A stretch of 64,000 bases of DNA from Paenibacillus peoriae (GTDB taxonomy: Bacteria > Bacillota > Bacilli > Paenibacillales > Paenibacillaceae), in NCBI RefSeq assembly GCF_022531965.1, contig NZ_CP092831.1:2421001-2485000 (forward strand). Reading direction: 5' to 3'. The notes beneath the pieces were generated by a model, which saw only the letters and a list, made by a program, of their open reading frames with translations, was not told the DNA's origin and did not search any database. The position numbers and the translations under genes were made by a program. Below are positions 63,092-64,000 of the stretch, piece after piece (position 1 is the first letter of the stretch; each line of letters starts with the position of its first letter).

Positions 63092-63895
63092 ATGGTTCAG
63101 GCGAGCAGTCATTTTATAGCGATCTGTTCAGACTCGATTGGCGAGACGGCAGAAGCTGTCGTACAGGCGACCATGCGCCAGTTTGAGTTACCGGACACAG
63201 AGATCAAAAGATTTATGAACGTGAGGGATGAAGACGAACTGAGCCGGGTGATGGAGGAAGTTGCCGAGCGTAGAGGCTTTGTAGCTTATACGCTGGTACA
63301 GCCGGAATTGAGAGAGGCGATGAAAGAAGAGGCTGTCCGGCTGAATGTGCGGGCTGTCGACATTATGGGACCAATGATGCAGGCGTTTGCCGATACGTTC
63401 CATAACGATCCCAAAGAGAAGCCTGGTCTGCTGCACCGACTGGACGACAACTATTTTCGGCGTGTAGAGGCCTTGGATTTTGCGGTTCAATACGATGATG
63501 GCAAAGATGTGAGCGCCATTCTCAAAGCGGATATTGTATTGCTTGGAGTATCCCGTATTTCCAAAACTCCTTTATCCATGTTTCTCGCGCATAAAGGTTA
63601 TAAAACGGTCAACATACCGGTTGTGCCGGAGCTGACACCGCCTGTTCAGTTGAAGGATGTTCAGCGTGGTCGAGTGTTCGGATTAACGATCGAGCCAGAG
63701 TTACTGTTGAAAATACGCAGTGAGCGACTAAAGGTTATGGGGCTACCTAATAATGTGCAGTATGCTACAGCGACGAGAGTGGAAGAGGAAATAGCGTATG
63801 CGCAGTCTTTGTTTAAAGAGCTGAATTGTCCGGTTATTGATGTTACAGATAAGGCGATTGAAGAGACGGCAGGTTTAATTATCAGAATGTTATAG
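63092..63895 (+). CDS. ppsR: Pyruvate, water dikinase regulatory protein / PPDK regulator (DUF299)
   Basis: 267 residues, GGGAGG before ATG. Signature SDSIGETAEAVVQA at the start and the P-loop-like GVSRISKTPLSMFLAHKG followed by NIPVVPE. It is an ADP-dependent kinase and phosphate-dependent phosphorylase acting on PEP synthase or PPDK. In Bacillus the homologue YqfL is in an operon with ccpN and counteracts it. The final 105 bp of the window show nothing. Confidence 0.93.
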   Translation: MVQASSHFIAICSDSIGETAEAVVQATMRQFELPDTEIKRFMNVRDEDELSRVMEEVAERRGFVAYTLVQPELREAMKEEAVRLNVRAVDIMGPMMQAFADTFHNDPKEKPGLLHRLDDNYFRRVEALDFAVQYDDGKDVSAILKADIVLLGVSRISKTPLSMFLAHKGYKTVNIPVVPELTPPVQLKDVQRGRVFGLTIEPELLLKIRSERLKVMGLPNNVQYATATRVEEEIAYAQSLFKELNCPVIDVTDKAIEETAGLIIRML

Positions 63896-64000
63896 AGCCT
63901 AGTAGCTGCTCATATAACTAAAAATTAAAAACGTAGGATACAGGAGTTTAATAGATAAATAGAAAGATTGCAGCAAAGCTGCCCTAAATATATTCATTTG

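Overview
The window looks like the chromosome of a Paenibacillus, most likely of the P. polymyxa group. This is an inference from gene content and order: low-to-mid G+C, strong AGGAGG ribosome binding sites, TTG and GTG starts, Firmicute-type Zur boxes, a ccpN-ppsR pair, lutABC, a YolD-like gene, and a TolC-like protein beside a MacAB-like exporter. No rRNA, tRNA or CRISPR was seen.

Layout. (1) 1-8395: five tightly packed genes for a membrane-tethered GTPase system: a tubulin-like protein (cut by the window edge), a VWA membrane protein, a small unknown, a zinc-ribbon TRAFAC-type GTPase and a GAP1-N2-like protein. (2) 8545-11219: MarR regulator with a palindromic operator, 14-TM drug exporter, unknown gene. 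(3) 11231-22543: a zinc-starvation island with three Zur boxes, zinc-free ribosomal proteins L33 and L31, two COG0523 metallochaperones with His-rich loops, a YcgR/YcgQ pair, a Fec-type ABC importer and ZnuCBA. (4) 22815-30052: CheY-like protein with an unknown partner, YolD pair, cupin, AadK-like aminoglycoside nucleotidyltransferase behind a 28-codon overlapping ORF, a frameshifted membrane gene, methyltransferase, Hsp33, Rrf2 regulator and an LLM flavin oxidoreductase. (5) 30064-41587: surface glycoprotein locus: IS remnant, glycosyltransferase between 36-bp inverted repeats, two paralogous small proteins, one extended by about 370 Gly-X-Gln triplets, then two GT2 enzymes, a sugar aminotransferase and a NeuD-like acetyltransferase. 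(6) 41757-50786: L-rhamnose catabolism (RhaEW, isomerase, kinase, DeoR regulator) next to LutABC. (7) 50799-53923: VanRS-like two-component system and a membrane acyltransferase. (8) 54147-57334: CHRD protein, a beta-rich unknown, a secreted CE12-type esterase, a Cys-less alkyltransferase-like protein and a small unknown. (9) 57653-62224: TolC-like protein with a MacA/MacB-type tripartite ABC system. (10) 62434-63895: CcpN (apparently with an ATC start) and PpsR.

How the parts work together. In the zinc island, Zur would derepress substitutes for zinc-containing ribosomal proteins, so that the zinc in the ordinary copies becomes available, together with importers and chaperones. In the rhamnose-lactate region, rhamnulose-1-phosphate is cleaved to DHAP and lactaldehyde, lactaldehyde is oxidised to lactate, and LutABC can oxidise lactate to pyruvate. 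The esterase may help release rhamnose from pectin. The collagen-like locus resembles BclA-type surface glycoprotein loci, but its repeat has almost no Thr or Ser to glycosylate.

The best candidates for little-described biology are the GTPase/GAP1/VWA system at the left edge, the Gly-X-Gln collagen-like locus with its inverted-repeat-flanked glycosyltransferase, and the Zur-linked Fec-type importer. All function calls come from reading motifs by eye; no database search was possible.
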